Positions 60,416 through 64,000 of a DNA stretch of 64,000 nucleotides are shown one piece after another (the stretch's first letter is position 1; every line of letters starts with the position of its first letter). Source of the DNA: Stenotrophomonas sp. 57 (GTDB lineage: Bacteria; Pseudomonadota; Gammaproteobacteria; Xanthomonadales; Xanthomonadaceae); assembly GCF_030291075.1 (NCBI RefSeq), contig NZ_CP127407.1, positions 3,284,001-3,348,000 on the forward strand, written 5' to 3'. Below the pieces are notes generated by a model, which had not been told where the DNA came from, searched no databases, and worked only from the letters and a program-made list of their open reading frames with translations. A program made the position numbers and the translations under genes.

Positions 60416-63400
60416 GGGCGATCCCCAGCAGGTCGTACACGTTACGCATCAGGTCCAGTTCCTGGTACGGCTTGCCCAGGTAACGCTGGACACCGATCTC
60501 GAAGGCGCGCTGGCGGTGCTTGTCGCCGCTGCGCGAAGTAATCATCACGATCGGCACATCCTTGTAGCGCGGGTCGGCACGCATTGCGGTGGCCAGCTCG
60601 TAGCCATCCATGCGCGGCATCTCGATATCCAGCAGCATCAGATCCGGTACGCGCTCTTCCAGACGCTCAAGTGCTTCCACGCCATCGCGGGCGACACTGA
60701 CCTCGAAGTTGTGGCGTTCGAGGATGCGGCCGGTGACCTTGCGCATGGTCAGCGAGTCGTCGACCACCATCACCAGCGGCACCTGGCGCTCCTGGCGCGG
60801 CGTGCTGGCCAGCACCGGCAGTGTCGGGTTGGCCAGGAAGCGACGCACCAGCGGTGCCACGTCCAGGATCACCACCACGCGGCCATCGCCGGTGATGGTC
60901 GCACCATAGATGCCCGGCACCGAGGCGATCTGCAGGCCGACCGGCTTGACCACGATTTCGCGGTTGCCCAGCACCTGGTCGATCGCCACGGCGGCGCGCA
61001 GGTCACCGGCGCGGACCAGCAGCAGCGGCACCTGGTCCTGGCCATCGGCACGGGCGGGCGCCTGCCCGACCAGACTGCCGAGGTCGTACAGCGGATAGTC
61101 CTCGCCACTGTAGCGATAGCTGCTGTCGGCGGCTTCGAAACGTTCGCGCGACAGGCGGCCGATACCACTGACCGAGGCCACCGGCACCGCGAACGTGGTT
61201 TCGCCGATCTGCACGAACACCGCCTGGGTGACGGCCAGCGTCTGCGGCAGGCGCAGGGTGAAGCGCACGCCCTGGCCACGCACCGACTGGATGTCGACCG
61301 AACCACCGAGCTGGCGCACTTCGTTGCGCACCACGTCCATGCCCACGCCGCGGCCGGCCAGCTGGCTGACCTGGTCGGCGGTGGAGAAACCGGAGGCGAA
61401 GATCAGGTTGTCCAGTTCCTGCTCGCCCGGCTGTGCATCGGCCGCCAGCAGGCCACGGTCGATGGCGCGGCGACGGATCGCTTCGCGGTCCAGGCCGGCA
61501 CCGTCGTCGGCCACTTCCAGCACGATTTCCGAGCCTTCGCGGTGCAGGCGGATGGCAATCTCGCCTTCCTCCGGCTTGCCGGCGGCACGGCGCTGTTCCG
61601 GCGCTTCCAGGCCATGAGCCACCGAGTTGCGCAGCATGTGTTCCAGCGGCGCGACCATGCGGTCGAGCACATTGCGGTCCAGTTCCCCGTGAGTGCCTTC
61701 CAGGGTCAGGTGCACCTGCTTCCCGGTATCCATGCCGGATTGGCGGACCACGCGGCGCAGGCGGGGCACCAGGCCATCGAACGGCACCATGCGCGCGCGC
61801 ATCAGGCCGTCCTGCAGTTCCGAGCTGACGCGCGACTGCTGCTGCAGCAGGGAGTCGTACTGGCGCGACAGATCGTCCAGCACGCCCTGCAGGCCGCCAA
61901 GGTCGGCGGCGGACTCGTTCAGCGCGCGGCTGAGCTGCTGCAGGGTGGAGAAACGGTCCAGCTCCAGCGGGTCGAACTTCTGGTCAGCCTGGTCCTGCTC
62001 GCGCTGGTAGCGGGCGACAATCTGCGCTTCGGTTTCCAGGTCGAGGCGGCGCAGCTGGTCGCGCAGTCGCGCATTGGTGCGCTCCAGTTCGCCCATCGCG
62101 CCGCGGAATGCGCCGAGCTGCTGTTCCAGGCGCGAGCGGTAGATCGCCACTTCACCGGCATGGTTGACCAGGCGATCCAGCAGGTCGGCGCGCACGCGCA
62201 CCTGCTCCTGCTGCGGACGGGCGAGCGGGTCTTCTTCGACCGCACCTTCGGCCGGCAACGGCGCCGACAACGGTGCGTCGGCCACGGCGAGCGGCGGCGG
62301 CGCGGCGGCCTGCACCGGCGCCACGTCAGCCGCGCCGGTCGCCGCCCTGGCTGCAACCGCGATATCGGTGGCGGTGCGTACCTCGAAGGCCTCCACCAGA
62401 TCCTGCGCCGGTTCAACCACGCGGTGCGCACCGGTGCGCGTCAGCAGCTGGTGCAGGCGATCGAAACCGCGCTCCAGCAGCTGCACATCGCGGCGTTCGA
62501 TTTCGGTGCGCCCGGCGGCCACCGCTTCCAGCAGCGATTCGATGCTGTGGCCCAGATCGCCGATGGCGTTGATGCCGGCCATGCGTGCGCCACCCTTCAG
62601 GGTATGCAGGTCACGCTGCAGGCCGGCAAGTACTTCGCGATCCTGCGGCGCATCGCGCAGCTCGCTGATCAGGCCATCGCAGTGGTCGAGCAGGTCCTTG
62701 CCTTCCTCGACGAAGATGTCGACCAGCTCGCGGTCGTACACGCTGAAGTCGAGCGCATCGGCACCGTCCGCGCTGTCTTCCAGAGCGCCGGCTTCATCGT
62801 GGGTCGGCGCGTTGGCGGCGGCTTCGGGCTCGATGGGCGCTGCATCGGCATGCGCCGTGCCCTGCCCCGGTGCGTCTTCGAGTTCGAAGAAGCGCATCGG
62901 CTCATTGGAGGCCTGCGGCGCGTCCGCAGCGATCTCCTCATCCACCGTCGCCGGGGACGGCTGGCCAGCGCTCTCTCCTTCGCCGACCGCCGCCTCCCCG
63001 CCGACGTCCGCATCCATGGCGAAGGCTTCCGCCTCGCCCGGCGCGAGTTCGCTGGCCTGCAGGCCGAGCACGGGCCATTGCCCGTCGTCGGCCGGGGCCT
63101 GCTCTTCGTCGATCACGTGCAGGCCGGCCTCGAGCGCGGCTGCCAGCGTGACCGGTTCTGCAAAGCCCGGCGCAGCCATTTCATCCTGCAGGCTCGACAG
63201 CCCGCTGTCGAGTGGCAGTGCAGCAGCGTCGTCGAAGACGTTGCCGTCGGCATCGTCCAGGTCCAAGGGCTGCAGCGTATTCAGGTCGATCGCGTCAAAC
63301 TCCGCGGATACCGGCATCTCATCCGCGTCGCGGTCGTCCACCGGCAGCGCGCTGGCATCGAGGTACGGCGACAGGTCGTCAGCCACGGTCAGATCGGCGC

Positions 63401-64000
63401 TGTCGAGCACCGCGCTCGACGGCTCAGCAGCACCGTCGTCCGCTGCGACACCCGGCGCGCGCTCGTCCGGCTGGATCGATTCAACCGATCCGGTATCCGG
63501 CGTCGAGGGTTCGCCCTCGCCCGGCACCAACGGCCATCCGGCATCGAAGTAGCGCGAAAGATCATCGCTGGCGGTCAGCTCACCCACATCACGCCCGGCG
63601 TCGGTCGCCTCCGGTACCCGGACCTCGGCCGCGCGCAGCTCTGGCTCCGGCTCCGGCCCAATAAATCCGGTCACTGCATCGTCGGGTGCCGGTGACAGGG
63701 CATCGGTTGCGTCGGGCGCAGCGTCGAACGCGGGTTCGGCTTCCAGCGCCAGATCCTCTTCGTCCTCTTCCAGCCCGACCATCGGCCAGCGCGCTTCCGG
63801 CAGTTCCCCGGCCAGCGCCTGCAGGCGCTGAACCAGTGCTTCCTGCGGCGCGATCCGCGGCTGCTCGGCCTGCAGTGCTTCCATGGTCGCGGTGATCGCC
63901 TGCGCGGTCGCGTCCAGTGCAGCCACGCCCTCGTCACCAGGCACCACATCGGCGGCCAGCGCACGCTTGATGTAGGACTCGGCACCGCCGGTGACCGCGG
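60402..64000 (-). CDS. chpA: CheA-type hybrid kinase ChpA/PilL (5' end outside window)
   Basis: A large CheA-like kinase of the type IV pilus chemosensory system; at least 1199 residues are visible and the frame stays open to the window edge. From the visible N-terminus: an acidic low-complexity region with D-D-L-S-x-Y-x-D-A repeats, an HPt domain with H-T-L-K-G-G-A-R, a dimerisation helix, the HATPase (R-N-S-V-A-H-G-L-E, D-D-G-A-G-L-D, G-R-G-V-G-M-D-V-V), a CheW domain, and a C-terminal receiver with Asp in M-L-L-D-I-E-M-P. Further HPt domains are expected upstream in this family. Confidence 0.9.
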   Translation of the reverse strand, partial: AVTGGAESYIKRALAADVVPGDEGVAALDATAQAITATMEALQAEQPRIAPQEALVQRLQALAGELPEARWPMVGLEEDEEDLALEAEPAFDAAPDATDALSPAPDDAVTGFIGPEPEPELRAAEVRVPEATDAGRDVGELTASDDLSRYFDAGWPLVPGEGEPSTPDTGSVESIQPDERAPGVAADDGAAEPSSAVLDSADLTVADDLSPYLDASALPVDDRDADEMPVSAEFDAIDLNTLQPLDLDDADGNVFDDAAALPLDSGLSSLQDEMAAPGFAEPVTLAAALEAGLHVIDEEQAPADDGQWPVLGLQASELAPGEAEAFAMDADVGGEAAVGEGESAGQPSPATVDEEIAADAPQASNEPMRFFELEDAPGQGTAHADAAPIEPEAAANAPTHDEAGALEDSADGADALDFSVYDRELVDIFVEEGKDLLDHCDGLISELRDAPQDREVLAGLQRDLHTLKGGARMAGINAIGDLGHSIESLLEAVAAGRTEIERRDVQLLERGFDRLHQLLTRTGAHRVVEPAQDLVEAFEVRTATDIAVAARAATGAADVAPVQAAAPPPLAVADAPLSAPLPAEGAVEEDPLARPQQEQVRVRADLLDRLVNHAGEVAIYRSRLEQQLGAFRGAMGELERTNARLRDQLRRLDLETEAQIVARYQREQDQADQKFDPLELDRFSTLQQLSRALNESAADLGGLQGVLDDLSRQYDSLLQQQSRVSSELQDGLMRARMVPFDGLVPRLRRVVRQSGMDTGKQVHLTLEGTHGELDRNVLDRMVAPLEHMLRNSVAHGLEAPEQRRAAGKPEEGEIAIRLHREGSEIVLEVADDGAGLDREAIRRRAIDRGLLAADAQPGEQELDNLIFASGFSTADQVSQLAGRGVGMDVVRNEVRQLGGSVDIQSVRGQGVRFTLRLPQTLAVTQAVFVQIGETTFAVPVASVSGIGRLSRERFEAADSSYRYSGEDYPLYDLGSLVGQAPARADGQDQVPLLLVRAGDLRAAVAIDQVLGNREIVVKPVGLQIASVPGIYGATITGDGRVVVILDVAPLVRRFLANPTLPVLASTPRQERQVPLVMVVDDSLTMRKVTGRILERHNFEVSVARDGVEALERLEERVPDLMLLDIEMPRMDGYELATAMRADPRYKDVPIVMITSRSGDKHRQRAFEIGVQRYLGKPYQELDLMRNVYDLLGIARVRE

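Noticed and set aside
60219..63695. An open frame of about 1158 codons on the plus strand opposite chpA
   Set aside because: Antisense shadow produced by GC-rich codon use. No family motifs, composition dominated by H, Q, R and A, while the minus strand has a complete CheA-type protein.

Overview
The window looks like chromosomal DNA of a Stenotrophomonas species (Xanthomonadaceae, probably the S. maltophilia complex). The DNA is very GC-rich and the gene content is that of an aerobic gammaproteobacterium. The intergenic spaces carry many SMAG (GTAG) palindromes, which are characteristic of this genus. I see 55 protein genes. Two run off the window edges (prpR on the left, chpA on the right). 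I found no tRNA, rRNA, CRISPR array, prophage or transposase gene.

Layout. 1-8.4 kb: the end of the propionate regulator prpR, pdxH with a NIF3-like gene, a P-loop kinase, dodecin, aroK-aroB, a small WGR protein, hemE and a DHA2-type exporter. 8.5-17.7 kb: two tandem paralogous hybrid sensor kinases with periplasmic beta-propellers but no output domain, divergent from a YceI / cytochrome b561 / YceI operon. 17.7-25.4 kb: a glutaredoxin-like protein, sdaA, a secreted hydrolase, the translationally coupled metX-metB-hom operon behind a SAM-I riboswitch, and an M23 peptidase. 25.4-33.7 kb: prfC, a hemolysin-III protein, an AsmA protein, a CBS protein, a glycosyltransferase, mtgA and hslO. 33.7-42.7 kb: an exported protein of unknown function, a TonB-dependent receptor, and a fatty-acid module (TetR regulator, hydrolase, FadE, hotdog protein). 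43.2-49.3 kb: DUF1304, a carrier related to nucleotide translocases, a serine hydrolase, a divergent SDR/LysR pair and a lysine-rich histone-like protein. 50-58.5 kb: gcvT-gcvH, QmcA-NfeD, an Mpo1-like protein, the nudE-cysQ-mazG-ynfA operon and bioA-rsmE. 58.6-64 kb: a Chp (type IV pilus chemosensory) cluster of chpA, chpB and chpC.

The most interesting non-coding material is a family of large composite inverted elements (42694-43256, about 29914-30354, and a relic at 8478-8520). Each full copy consists of two inverted units placed tail to tail. Each unit is a long hairpin followed by a purine-rich AAAAGC tail. The stem sequences differ between units while their self-complementarity is kept, and one copy is bounded by 24-bp perfect inverted repeats. 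None contains a believable gene. Other points of note are SMAG ends that supply the stop codons of three genes, a CheB-like protein and an SDR protein that each lack catalytic residues, paired TetR operators in the FadE operon, and a long untranslated leader in front of the histone-like gene.
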